Below, one piece after another: positions 1 to 8,206 of a stretch of DNA of 22,970 bases (position 1 is the stretch's first letter; the number at the start of each line of letters is the position of its first letter). Made by a program: the position numbers and the translations under genes. The stretch is from assembly GCA_944363655.1 (NCBI GenBank), contig CALVUU010000036.1, forward strand, positions 1 to 22,970. The letters are read 5' to 3'. The notes below the pieces were generated by a model. It saw only the letters and a list, made by a program, of their open reading frames with translations. It was not told the DNA's origin and did no database searches. This DNA comes from an uncultured Bacilli bacterium. GTDB taxonomy: Bacteria; Bacillota_I; Bacilli_A; RF39; UBA660.

Positions 1-995
1 GATGCATAAGGTATTTCATGTAAAAAATAATATCTAACCGCATCTACTCCAAATTCATTAACTAAGTCATCAGCATAAACAACATTTCCTTTAGATTTAC
101 TCATCTTACCATCTGCCATAATAAGCCAAGGATGTCCAAATACTTGTTTTGGTAATGGTAAATCAAGGCTCATCAAGAAACATGGCCAATAAATAGTGTG
201 AAAACGAATTATATCTTTACCAATCAAATGTAAATCTGCTGGCCACCATTTATTAAATTCATCTGATTGTTTATCTACTTCATATCCAATATTCGTAATA
301 TAATTTGTTAGGGCATCTAACCAAACATAAACAATATGTTTTGGGTCAATTGTAACTGGAATACCCCAACTAAACGTTGAACGTGACACACATAAATCTT
401 GTAAACCTGGCTTAATAAAATTATTTATCATTTCATTTTTTCTAGCCTCAGGCTTAATAAACTCCGGATGTTCTTCAATATAACGTTCTAATCTGTCTTG
501 ATACTTAGACAACTTAAAGAAGTATGCTTCTTCGCTCTTTTCTTCCACATCTCTACCACAATCGGGACATTTACCATCAATTAATTGTGATTCTGTCCAA
601 AAAGATTCACAAGGAGTACAATAAAGGCCTTTATATTCACTCTTATAGATATCTCCTTTATTGTACATATATTCAAATATATCTTGAACTTTTCTTTCAT
701 GGTCTTTATCAGTTGTTCTAACAAATTTATCATAGCTAGTATTCATGATATCCCAAATACGTTTGATTTCACTAGCTACATTATCAACAAATTCTTGTGG
801 TGTAACTCCAGCTTCCCTAGCTTTTTGTTCTATTTTTTCCCCATGTTCATCAGTACCTGTTTGAAAATATACATCAAACCCTTTTAATCTTTTAAATCTA
901 GCAATTGCATCTGCTAAAACAATCTCATAAGTATTTCCAATATGAGGTTTACCTGAAGTATAAGCAATTGCTGTTGATATATAATATTTTTCCAT
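1..995 (-). CDS. metG: Methionyl-tRNA synthetase, 5' part (gene leaves the window)
   Basis: Class I aminoacyl-tRNA synthetase that charges tRNA-Met in the cytoplasm. Translating the minus strand from ATG at 995 gives an uninterrupted frame to the window edge (331 codons). The HIGH signature appears as PHIGN about 20 residues in. A zinc-binding knuckle CTPC...CPDC lies near residues 128-150, and the KMSKS loop appears as KMSKSKGN near residue 297, so the catalytic Rossmann domain is nearly all present. The anticodon-binding and any C-terminal tRNA-binding domain lie beyond base 1. The start is fixed by the overlap with dut (TAATG) and by a Shine-Dalgarno AAGGA about 7 bases upstream inside dut. 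It is the second gene of a T-box controlled unit, so translation is probably coupled to dut. Identity is very secure; total length is unknown. Confidence 0.97.
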   Translation of the reverse strand, partial: MEKYYISTAIAYTSGKPHIGNTYEIVLADAIARFKRLKGFDVYFQTGTDEHGEKIEQKAREAGVTPQEFVDNVASEIKRIWDIMNTSYDKFVRTTDKDHERKVQDIFEYMYNKGDIYKSEYKGLYCTPCESFWTESQLIDGKCPDCGRDVEEKSEEAYFFKLSKYQDRLERYIEEHPEFIKPEARKNEMINNFIKPGLQDLCVSRSTFSWGIPVTIDPKHIVYVWLDALTNYITNIGYEVDKQSDEFNKWWPADLHLIGKDIIRFHTIYWPCFLMSLDLPLPKQVFGHPWLIMADGKMSKSKGNVVYADDLVNEFGVDAVRYYFLHEIPYA

Positions 996-1477
996 TATTT
1001 TTCCTTCTTTCCTTTATTTGTACTACCTATTCCACCATTACGCTTAGAAGTAGCATTATCATCATCACATATTAAGAATTTTAAAAAAATTCCTTGCGCA
1101 TAAGCATCCCCTTTTTTAACTACAAAATCTTTATCACCTTCATTTTGTAGTGATACAAATAGATGACCCTCATTATCAATATTATTATAGTAATCACTTT
1201 CAATAATTCCAACTTGATTAGTCATTCGTACATTATACTTAAAGCCCATACTACTATGAACGAAGATCATAAGCACTTCATTGTTACCAAATATTGCTTT
1301 ATACCCTGTTGGAATTTTTTTTATTTCTCCTGGTTTTATCGTAAAACCTTCAATTGCAAAAAAATCATATCCAGCACTATGTGCGGTCATTCGCCTTGGC
1401 AAGAGATATTCTTCATACAAAGACTTATCATAATATTTACTAAATTCATCAATACTTACTTTTTCAAAATTGCGCAT
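995..1477 (-). CDS. dut: dUTP diphosphatase (trimeric dUTPase family)
   Basis: Hydrolyses dUTP to dUMP and pyrophosphate, keeping uracil out of DNA and supplying dTMP synthesis. At 160 residues it carries the five family motifs in order: SAGYDFFA (34-41), VHSSMG (73-78), the substrate-pocket segment VGIIESDYYNN (89-99) followed by DNEGH, KKGDAYAQGIF (121-131), and the flexible C-terminal phosphate clamp RNGGIGST (146-153). Motif 2 normally reads RSS; here His replaces the Arg, which is unusual. The YYNN...NEGH form of motif 3 resembles the variant I recall from Firmicutes and their phages. ATG at 1477 has a GGTGA ribosome site about 6 bases upstream. The gene follows a Met T-box leader, and its TAA overlaps the metG ATG, so methionyl-tRNA status should control it together with metG. 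That regulatory pairing is an inference from position. Confidence 0.93.
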   Translation of the reverse strand: MRNFEKVSIDEFSKYYDKSLYEEYLLPRRMTAHSAGYDFFAIEGFTIKPGEIKKIPTGYKAIFGNNEVLMIFVHSSMGFKYNVRMTNQVGIIESDYYNNIDNEGHLFVSLQNEGDKDFVVKKGDAYAQGIFLKFLICDDDNATSKRNGGIGSTNKGKKEK

Positions 1478-1487
1478 AAAATCACCA

Positions 1488-1548
1488 CAAAATAAAAATC
1501 ATAAACTAAGGACGAGTTTTCCCCGCGGTACCACCTTAATTCATGATT
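1488..1548 (-). terminator. T-box-controlled intrinsic terminator
   Basis: Minus-strand bases 1548-1534 pair with 1511-1497 as a 15-bp helix containing two G-U wobbles. Its distal arm ends in a U-rich run (TTTATTTTG). The proximal arm includes the AAGG of the T-box core, so terminator and antiterminator are mutually exclusive. The helix ends about 20 bases before the dut ATG. Confidence 0.82.
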
Positions 1549-1690
1549 TACATGCTCTTCATTAGATAACGGTAAATCCCGAGTTTTCGCTCCAAAAATC
1601 ATACTCAATATCATCACTTATTCTTTTTCCACCACTAAAGAACTCTCTATAAAGCAATAAATATTTACCCTTTCCTTCATCGCTTAACTA
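1491..1690 (-). ncRNA. T-box riboswitch leader, AUG (Met) specifier
   Basis: Minus-strand leader upstream of dut-metG. The T-box core AAGGTGGTACCGCGG is at 1537-1523. Upstream are Stem I hallmarks: GATGAAGGAAAGGGTAA near 1682-1665, AGAGAG at 1648-1643, GGTGGAA near 1635, then the specifier segment. In this segment GAGTATGATTTTTGGAGC has the usual spacing from specifier to the GGAGC helix, which places codon AUG at 1602-1600. That agrees with metG downstream. Uncharged tRNA-Met pairing with AUG and with UGG in the T-box bulge should stabilise the antiterminator; otherwise the terminator at 1548-1488 forms. The leader sits before dut rather than directly before metG. The 5' end is inferred from the promoter at 1725-1696. 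Confidence 0.93.
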
Positions 1691-1695
1691 GCCTT

Positions 1696-1725
1696 AGTTT
1701 ACCACACTTTTATTATTTTAGCAAA
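1696..1725 (-). promoter_or_regulatory. Promoter of the T-box-dut-metG transcript
   Basis: Minus strand TTTGCT (1725-1720), 18-base spacer, TAAACT (1701-1696), preceded by TGG as an extended -10. The predicted transcription start near 1689 coincides with the beginning of the T-box Stem I. The -35 is weak. Confidence 0.55.
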
Positions 1726-1747
1726 TAATTTAATTATTATTTCTAAA

Positions 1748-2406
1748 TTACTTTTTGTTTCTTCTAAGAACTATTGCCTGTTTATCTTCTTCTAACATCA
1801 AAGTATCTGAACTTTGAAATCCTAGCGACAAACTGTCAACAATCTGCAAAGGTTTAAAGGCTACTGAACTAGATTCAATTAAATCCCTATGATATTCAAG
1901 GAATTCACTTTTAGGATACATTGAATGCAAAATTACATTCAAGTTTTCTAAATTTAATTCACCACAACACTAACATGATTATTTGAATCCATAGAGTACA
2001 TGTATCTTATCAAATCGAAATTTAAAGAAATATAAGGATTATAATTTTTACTAACCTTTTGAAACATTCTAATAAACATATTTTCAACAAATGGGGAATT
2101 AATAATTTGCTCCATTAAAAAGTGAAATTTTTCACTATCTCCATACAAACTAACTTTACCATTAAGTTGCATTCTCTAGTATCTTTTCCCATAAGTAAAA
2201 AAGCCTAATTTTATTTCTAATATTTCTATCAATTCTCTTATTAAATTCTTTTGAAAATCAAACTTACAAAAAATAGTCGGAGAACCATCTTCTAAATTTC
2301 CATTTATTTTAAAATAAAAATCTTTTAATCTTTGTTTATGTCTAACATATTCTTCTCTTAATCCAAAAATAATTTCTTTCAAAAAATAATAGTCTCGCTC
2401 TTTCAT
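1748..2406 (-). pseudogene. Probable degraded gene of unknown family (amber codon plus frameshift)
   Basis: Three consecutive minus-strand open segments look like one broken gene. Segment 1 starts at ATG 2406 with a good ribosome site (AAGGAG, 8 bases upstream) and encodes a charged, helical 76-residue peptide ending GKRY at TAG (2178-2176). The same frame continues at once (codons AGA, ATG) for 72 more residues to TAA at 1956-1954, ending VSVVVN. A different frame then opens just upstream of that TAA, reads GELNLENLNVILH, and continues to 1748. Its only in-frame start is TTG at 1942, without a ribosome site, and segment 2 has no convincing one either. Reading across the amber codon and the shift gives one protein of roughly 215-220 residues. 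I do not recognise the family. The alternative is three tiny genes, which is less likely. It lies between spoVT and the Met T-box. Confidence 0.62.
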
Positions 2407-2451
2407 GTTATTCACTCCTTATAACACAAAAATAAAAATAACTCACCCAAA

Positions 2452-2964
2452 CTATATATTAATTTTTTCTGATAATATTTTAGCTATTAATCTAGTAATA
2501 TTACTATAGTCTTTATCATCTTGTGATAAAACAATTACTAATCCCAAAGAATCAATTGAAGCAATAATAGGAACAATTGTAAACTTACCACTTACACTTA
2601 CATTACCAAATTCTATTACTCTATTTTCTTTTTCAATTAATTCTTCTCTATTATCAATTAAATAAATTAATTCTTTATTTAGCTTTTTATCAATTAAATC
2701 TTTATTATCAGTAGTAGCTATTACTTTTTCTCTATCAGTTATAATTACATCAACTTTAAAAATTGTGTTGATTATTTCCCCAAGTTTTGCCCCCATTTCT
2801 TCATATTTTTCCATTTGCGAATGTTTTTTTAAAATAATACTATCCTCATTAGTATAAATCTCTAAACTTTCCCCATCTCTAATACCTAAATTTCTTCTAA
2901 TTTCCTTAGGAATAACTATTCTTCCTAATTCATCTATTTTTCTTGTAATTCCTGTTGACTTCAA
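2452..2964 (-). CDS. spoVT: Stage V sporulation transcriptional regulator SpoVT (AbrB family)
   Basis: DNA-binding regulator that in B. subtilis modulates sigma-G-dependent genes in the forespore. The N-terminal 50 residues are a swapped-hairpin AbrB domain: KSTGITRKIDELGRIVIPKE, then IRRNLGIRDGESLEIY and ILKK. A GAF-like sensory domain of about 115 residues follows, as in SpoVT and unlike short AbrB. I choose TTG at 2964 (170 residues). It begins MKSTGI, aligning with the MKATGI start I recall for B. subtilis SpoVT, and GGAG lies 8 bases upstream. GTG at 2973 would add three residues but sits directly on that ribosome site. The gene follows mfd by about 54 bases, the conserved Bacillus order, with a perfect DnaA box in the gap. 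Its presence supports a sporulating ancestry. Confidence 0.9.
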   Translation of the reverse strand: MKSTGITRKIDELGRIVIPKEIRRNLGIRDGESLEIYTNEDSIILKKHSQMEKYEEMGAKLGEIINTIFKVDVIITDREKVIATTDNKDLIDKKLNKELIYLIDNREELIEKENRVIEFGNVSVSGKFTIVPIIASIDSLGLVIVLSQDDKDYSNITRLIAKILSEKINI

Positions 2965-2991
2965 AAATTTCACTCCACTTCTAATACTTAT

Positions 2992-3000
2992 TGTGGATAA
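2992..3000 (-). promoter_or_regulatory. Perfect DnaA box between mfd and spoVT
   Basis: The minus strand reads TTATCCACA, the exact consensus DnaA box, about 28 bases before the spoVT start and about 18 bases after the mfd stop. It is far from dnaA. It may be a regulatory DnaA site or chance. Confidence 0.45.
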
Positions 3001-3018
3001 CTAATGTATTTTTATACT

Positions 3019-6000
3019 TTATAAAATCTTTTCTAATAAAGTTACTAAATAAAATATAAAATGTTTATCTAAATTATTAGTAAATAAAGTAATTATTATT
3101 TTCTTATCAACATATTTAATATTAAAATATTTAGTTAAAGACATAGCCTCAATTAATAATTTATCTCCCTTTATATTACTAGATATTTCTTCAGGTAATG
3201 TAATTTCAATCATTCGATCAGTTTGTTTTACTTCCGTAATATTGTATTTTTTAGCAATCTTTTCAAACCATTCTTCATACATATATACAAGCATATCATC
3301 GGATACTTTACCAAATCTATCTTCTAACTCACTTTTTATTTCCATTAATTTATCATAAGAATCAATTTCATTAATCTTTCTATGAATTTCAATTTTTATA
3401 TCTTCATCAGATACATATTCATCACTAATATGAGTTGTTACATTAATTAAAGTTGTTGTATCTTCATCCTCTTCTTCCACAACTTCCCCTTGTTGGCGTT
3501 TTATTTCATCATCAATCATTTTCATGTATAAAGAAAGTCCAACAGAATCAACAAAACCAGCTTGGCTTGCTCCGAATATATCTCCAGCACCACGAATACT
3601 TAAATCGCGCATGGCAATACGATATCCACTTCCAAGCTCAGTAAATTCTTTAATCGTATTAAGTCTTTTAATTGCTATTTCATTTAACATTTTATTTTTT
3701 TCATACATCAAATAGGCATAAGCAATTTTATCACTTCTACCAACTCTACCTCTTATTTGATATAACTGACTTAAACCAAAATTTTCGGCATCATGAATAA
3801 TTAAAGTATTTACATTAGGTATATCAATACCACTTTCTATAATCGTTGTACATATCAATATATCATATTTATAATCGATGAAATCACTCATGATATCATC
3901 AAGCTCATTTTTATCCATTTTGCCATGAGCAAATGTAATTCTTGCATCAGGAACTAGATCTTTAATATGAGAAGCGTATTTACTTATTGATTCCACTCGA
4001 TTATAAAGTATAAATACTTGTCCACTACGTGATAATTCTTTATAAATAGCATCTTTTATTAAAAAATCATCTTCAATAACTACATAAGTTTGGACTGGAT
4101 ATCTATTCACCGGAGGTGTATCAATAACTGATAAATCTCTAAGACCTGATAAAGCCATTTTTAAAGTTCTTGGAATCGGCGTTGCACTAAGTGTTAATAC
4201 ATTGACATCATTTTTAAGTTCCTTTATCTTTTCCTTGTGCGTTACTCCAAATCTTTGTTCTTCATCTATTACTAATAATCCCAAATCTTTAGCTAAAACA
4301 TCATCACTTAAAATACGATGCGTTCCAAATAAAATATCTATCTTTCCATTTTTAAAATCATCGATAATTCGATGAGCATCTTTCCCACTTACATGTCTAT
4401 TTAAAAGAGCTATTTCAACTGGCCAATCTCTAAATCTATCCTTAGCTACCATATATTGTTGTTTTGATAAAATTGTTGTTGGACACAAATACATGACCTG
4501 ATGATTATTTAAAACCGTTTTAAATATTGCTCGCATGGCAACTTCAGTTTTACCAAAACCAACATCACCACAAAGTAAACGATCCATAGGAATATTACTT
4601 TTTAAATCATTATTAATTTCTAAAATACTTTTTTCTTGATCTTTAGTTAAAGTATATTTAAAAGAAGCCGCAAAAGAGGATTCTTCAGGATAATCCTTAT
4701 AAGGAATCTTTTTAAGTTCTAATCTTTTCTTATATAAACTAATTAAATTTGCGGAAATATCTTTAATCTTACTGGCTATATATTTCTTAGTTTTTTCCCA
4801 ATTCGGACTTCCTAACTTATTTAACTTAGGAACACTACCATCTTTTCCTGTATATTTATAAATTGTACTAATTTTTTCTACCGGTACATATATTTTATCT
4901 GTTCCTGCATAAGATATTGTAAGATAATCTTTTTTATTACCACGAACACTTAAAGTAGTTAAACCTTGATAAATACCAATTCCATGAGCAACATGAACAA
5001 CATAATCTCCTTTTTCTAATTGATTAAAATCTTTAATTTTTTTACCAATATGAAAATTATTTTTATATTTATTAGTTTGATGATTTACTTTTTCTATATC
5101 ATTTTCACAAATAACTACATATTTATCTAAAATAAATCCATTATTTATACTTTTAATAACAATATTAGCATCAGGAATATATGATTTTATTATATCTTTT
5201 TGCTTATTATTAGATAAATAAAAATATACTTCTTTACCTTGTACTTGCCACAATTTATAATCTTTAACTAAACGATCAAAATCCTGATTATAATTTTCAA
5301 TTGTCTTAGCTCCTAAATTATATTTACCGCTAGCAAATAAATTAATATAAATTTTATCATAATCCGAAATATCTTCGAGTTCATACATTAATTTATCATT
5401 TATTTCATTACTTTCTTTATATTCAAGTATATCTTCTTCTAACTTAAGGTAAGATGCATCAATTTGACTCTTATCAATATAAATTACTAAAGGATTATTT
5501 GCATAATCAAATAAAGAATTATGTCCCCTTGTACTAATTTCATCAATAGCCTTAATTATAATACTATTCACCTTACCTGAAGAAAGTTGAGTATTTTCAT
5601 CAAAATGTCTTATTGCATCAATAGTATTACCATCAAATTCTACTCTTATAGGATGTATTTCTTCAATTGGATAAATATCGACGATAAATCCTCGTACAGC
5701 AATCTCTCCACTCATTGTAACTAAAGATTCTGTATGATATCCTAGATCTGTAAGTTTACTAACTAAAGCATCTCTTCTAATATTATCTCCAATATTAATT
5801 GCTAACGAATTATCAACACTTTTCTCTGATAAAAACTTTAAATATCCCATTAAATTAGTAATAATAATATTCTTATTACTATGTTTTAATTTATCTAGTG
5901 TTTCTAATCTCTTATATTTAAGCTCCGGAGAAGCAGCGATAATCATGGATGATAAAAAATCATCCATGGGAAATAATAAAGTTTTTTCTAAGTAATTGCT

Positions 6001-6168
6001 TAACAAATTATATATTTTATTAGCCTCATATAAAGAAGAAGTAAGTACAATTATATTTCGATCATATTTTTCATAAAGTTTAAGCAAATAAAAAATGTTT
6101 AACTGTTCGGTTAAACCGGATATTTCTGTGCCAATTTCATATTTAAAATAATTATCTAAAAAATCCAT
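3019..6168 (-). CDS. mfd: Transcription-repair coupling factor Mfd
   Basis: Removes RNA polymerase stalled at DNA lesions and recruits UvrA for strand-specific excision repair. At 1049 residues it is somewhat shorter than the roughly 1150-1180 usual in Bacilli and E. coli. The N-terminal 350 residues are the UvrB-homology and species-specific domains, and most of the missing length appears to be there. The CarD-like RNA polymerase interaction domain starts near residue 384 (KGDYVVHVAHGIGIYQG). The translocase follows: Walker A GDVGFGKTE near 535, the DEEQRFG box near 635, TLSATPIPRTL, and motif VI QIRGRVGRS near 800. A C-terminal TRCF domain ends the protein. ATG at 6168 has AGAGGG upstream and lies one base after the pth stop, so translation is coupled. 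The order pth-mfd-spoVT matches B. subtilis apart from the absent small gene fin. Confidence 0.97.
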   Translation of the reverse strand: MDFLDNYFKYEIGTEISGLTEQLNIFYLLKLYEKYDRNIIVLTSSLYEANKIYNLLSNYLEKTLLFPMDDFLSSMIIAASPELKYKRLETLDKLKHSNKNIIITNLMGYLKFLSEKSVDNSLAINIGDNIRRDALVSKLTDLGYHTESLVTMSGEIAVRGFIVDIYPIEEIHPIRVEFDGNTIDAIRHFDENTQLSSGKVNSIIIKAIDEISTRGHNSLFDYANNPLVIYIDKSQIDASYLKLEEDILEYKESNEINDKLMYELEDISDYDKIYINLFASGKYNLGAKTIENYNQDFDRLVKDYKLWQVQGKEVYFYLSNNKQKDIIKSYIPDANIVIKSINNGFILDKYVVICENDIEKVNHQTNKYKNNFHIGKKIKDFNQLEKGDYVVHVAHGIGIYQGLTTLSVRGNKKDYLTISYAGTDKIYVPVEKISTIYKYTGKDGSVPKLNKLGSPNWEKTKKYIASKIKDISANLISLYKKRLELKKIPYKDYPEESSFAASFKYTLTKDQEKSILEINNDLKSNIPMDRLLCGDVGFGKTEVAMRAIFKTVLNNHQVMYLCPTTILSKQQYMVAKDRFRDWPVEIALLNRHVSGKDAHRIIDDFKNGKIDILFGTHRILSDDVLAKDLGLLVIDEEQRFGVTHKEKIKELKNDVNVLTLSATPIPRTLKMALSGLRDLSVIDTPPVNRYPVQTYVVIEDDFLIKDAIYKELSRSGQVFILYNRVESISKYASHIKDLVPDARITFAHGKMDKNELDDIMSDFIDYKYDILICTTIIESGIDIPNVNTLIIHDAENFGLSQLYQIRGRVGRSDKIAYAYLMYEKNKMLNEIAIKRLNTIKEFTELGSGYRIAMRDLSIRGAGDIFGASQAGFVDSVGLSLYMKMIDDEIKRQQGEVVEEEDEDTTTLINVTTHISDEYVSDEDIKIEIHRKINEIDSYDKLMEIKSELEDRFGKVSDDMLVYMYEEWFEKIAKKYNITEVKQTDRMIEITLPEEISSNIKGDKLLIEAMSLTKYFNIKYVDKKIIITLFTNNLDKHFIFYLVTLLEKIL

Positions 6169-6169
6169 A

Positions 6170-6730
6170 TTACCCTCTTATCTTAGTATTATAAATATTC
6201 ATTGTTTTATCAGTACCATTTTTTATAAATGAATCAATTATTTCCTTGTATATATCAACATTTTTTTTAAAAACATCCATTTCCATTTTAGAAAGTTTTC
6301 CTAAAACATAATTAATAGTATCATCTCTATACTCACTATTAATACCTATTTTTAAACGTAAAAAATTTTGACTATTCAAATGATTAATAATCGATTTAAT
6401 CCCATTATGTCCCCCACTACTACTATTAATCTTTAACTTATATTTACCTACTTCTTCATCTAAATCATCATGAATAACTAATAAATCTTTAATATCAATA
6501 TCATAGTATTTCATAAATGCCGCAATAGATAAACCTGAATTATTAACATAAGTTAAAGGTTTTAAAAAATAAACAGTTTCGCCATCAATTATTTTTTTTA
6601 CATATAATGCATTAAACTTTTCATGATAACTTACATCTCCAAGATAAGCATCTATAACCATAAAACCAATATTATGTCTTGTATTTTCATAAACTTTACC
6701 TGGATTTCCAATACCTACAATTAATTTCAT
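6170..6730 (-). CDS. pth: Peptidyl-tRNA hydrolase
   Basis: Cleaves the ester bond of peptidyl-tRNAs dropped by the ribosome so that the tRNAs are recycled. The 186-residue protein is the normal family length. Family motifs are VGIGNPGKVYENTRHNIGF (residues 5-23), whose Asn and His (His19) match the catalytic pair, the aspartate of HDDLD (Asp88), and the SSGGHNGIKSI lid segment. I start at ATG 6730, giving MKLIVGIGNPG, with GAGTGA as ribosome site. A GTG four codons upstream (6742) overlaps the trmN6 TAG but has no proper ribosome site. Tight packing between trmN6 and mfd suggests one transcript. Confidence 0.95.
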   Translation of the reverse strand: MKLIVGIGNPGKVYENTRHNIGFMVIDAYLGDVSYHEKFNALYVKKIIDGETVYFLKPLTYVNNSGLSIAAFMKYYDIDIKDLLVIHDDLDEEVGKYKLKINSSSGGHNGIKSIINHLNSQNFLRLKIGINSEYRDDTINYVLGKLSKMEMDVFKKNVDIYKEIIDSFIKNGTDKTMNIYNTKIRG

Positions 6731-6741
6731 AAAATCACTCA

Positions 6742-7443
6742 CTATTCAAACATATGTTGATAAGTTACTAACTTACTAACATCATAAATTTTTCTAAATT
6801 TTATTCCTCTCTTACTATTTTTCACACATTTAATCAGTATTAATGTAGGAATCATTTTCTCGCTAGTAACAATTAATACCAATTCTTTAACATTTAACAT
6901 ATATTTATTAGCTAAAATAACAATTTCATCTAATCTTTCAGGACGATGAACCATATATAAAATACCATTATTTTTTAAATATTTAAAGCCTAAACTAAAT
7001 ATATTATCTAAATTTATAGTTATTTCATGTCTTGCTAAAGCTTTATAATCATTTTTACTTAATATACTACTATTTTCTTTAAAATATGGTGGATTACATG
7101 TAATTACATCAAAATAATTTTCTTCACAATAATTACTAATATTTTTAATATCATCATTAATTATTTTTATTTGTTCAGTTAAATTATTTTCCAAAACAGA
7201 TTTTTTAGCTAAAACTGCGATATCCATTTGAATTTCAAATCCAACTATTTTACTTTTTGTCTTTGTTGATATTATTAAAGGTACTGAAGCATTACCGGTA
7301 CACATATCTAAAATATTTAAATTATCTGTTACTTTAGCATATTCCGCTAAAAGGATGGAATCTATTGAAAACTTAAAACCTTCATCTATTTGCCAAATAT
7401 AACGATTTTTATAATCAAACAAATCATTTTTTACTATCTTCAT
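6742..7443 (-). CDS. trmN6: tRNA1(Val) A37 N6-methyltransferase family protein (TrmN6/YabB)
   Basis: SAM-dependent methyltransferase of the group that modifies adenine 37 of tRNA1-Val. It has a Rossmann SAM-binding motif ILDMCTGNASVPL (residues 44-56), an acidic ribose-binding residue in GFEIQ (68-72), and the amino-methyltransferase signature NPPYF (117-121) that marks N6-adenine enzymes. I choose ATG at 7443 (MKIVKNDLFDY, 233 residues), which overlaps the end of yaaT by 20 bases. An upstream start at 7473 would add ten residues lying wholly within yaaT. The position after yaaT matches yabB of B. subtilis. The next genes in that species, a GIY-YIG protein and rsmI, are missing here and pth follows directly. 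The exact tRNA substrate is inferred from the family. Confidence 0.87.
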   Translation of the reverse strand: MKIVKNDLFDYKNRYIWQIDEGFKFSIDSILLAEYAKVTDNLNILDMCTGNASVPLIISTKTKSKIVGFEIQMDIAVLAKKSVLENNLTEQIKIINDDIKNISNYCEENYFDVITCNPPYFKENSSILSKNDYKALARHEITINLDNIFSLGFKYLKNNGILYMVHRPERLDEIVILANKYMLNVKELVLIVTSEKMIPTLILIKCVKNSKRGIKFRKIYDVSKLVTYQHMFE

Positions 7444-8206
7444 CGATATAATAATCCTCTTTATTACCATCAACCATAACTTGACACTTACGATTTAAAA
7501 TATCAATACTTACAACTTCACCTTCACCACTTGAAGTTTTAATAACATCACCAATCTTAGGCATTCCTCGGGATAACTCCAAATAAGTTGCATCCTCATA
7601 AGCAAGACAACAAAGTAATCTTCCACAAACGCCATTAATTTTATTAGGATTTAATGCCAAATTTTGATCTTTTGCCATATTTATAGATATAGTTTCCATT
7701 TGATGTAAAAACCTTGCACAGCACAGTTGTTCACCACAAATACCAATTCCTCCAACTTCTTTAGCCTTATCTCTAGCCCCAATTTGTCTTAATTCAATTC
7801 TTGTATGATATATACCCGCTAATTTTTTAGCAAGTTCTCGAAAATCTACTCTTTCATCTGCTGTAAAATTAAATAATAATTGCGTTCTTTCTAAAGTAAA
7901 CTGTGCATTAATAACTTTCATATTAAGTCCTAGTTCTGATGCAAACCTAATACATTTTTTTAAAGCAATATCAGCATCTTTTAAATTTTTCATATATTTT
8001 TGTGTATCTTCATCAGTTGCCAGTCTAACAATTTCTTTAAGACTTTCATCTACTATTTTATCTTCATATACATAAATGATTTTAGCATATTGTAACCCTT
8101 TTTCTGTATCTACAATTACGTAATCATCCTTTTGATAACTTTCATTACCCTTAAAAAAATATGCTTTATTACTATCTTTAAAAATTACACCATAAACTTT
8201 ATTCAT
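7424..8206 (-). CDS. ricT: PSP1-domain protein RicT/YaaT (Y-complex subunit)
   Basis: In B. subtilis YaaT (RicT) joins YlbF and YmcA in an iron-sulfur complex that promotes RNase Y-dependent mRNA maturation and influences competence, biofilm formation and sporulation. This 260-residue protein has the PSP1 core and the cysteine pattern of the family: CGEQLCC (157, 162, 163) and CGRLLCC (194, 199, 200), expected to bind Fe-S clusters. ATG at 8206 overlaps the holB stop by eight bases. The gene sits between holB and the methyltransferase as in Bacillus. The partner genes are not in this window. A role in competence would fit the ComK-like gene near dnaN, but that link is inference. Confidence 0.93.
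   Translation of the reverse strand: MNKVYGVIFKDSNKAYFFKGNESYQKDDYVIVDTEKGLQYAKIIYVYEDKIVDESLKEIVRLATDEDTQKYMKNLKDADIALKKCIRFASELGLNMKVINAQFTLERTQLLFNFTADERVDFRELAKKLAGIYHTRIELRQIGARDKAKEVGGIGICGEQLCCARFLHQMETISINMAKDQNLALNPNKINGVCGRLLCCLAYEDATYLELSRGMPKIGDVIKTSSGEGEVVSIDILNRKCQVMVDGNKEDYYIDEDSKK

Noticed and set aside
524..887. Plus-strand open frames opposite metG
   Set aside because: They lie antisense to a clear synthetase reading frame and have no recognisable features; the same applies to other plus-strand frames opposite dut, mfd, dnaX, gyrA, gyrB and dnaA.
2176..2178. Amber codon read as an amino acid across the genome
   Set aside because: gyrB and dnaX both end at TAG at their expected C-termini, so TAG is an ordinary stop here.
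6731..6742. GTG start of pth overlapping the trmN6 stop
   Set aside because: It adds four residues before the conserved MKLIVGIGNPG start and would place the GAGTGA ribosome site inside the gene.
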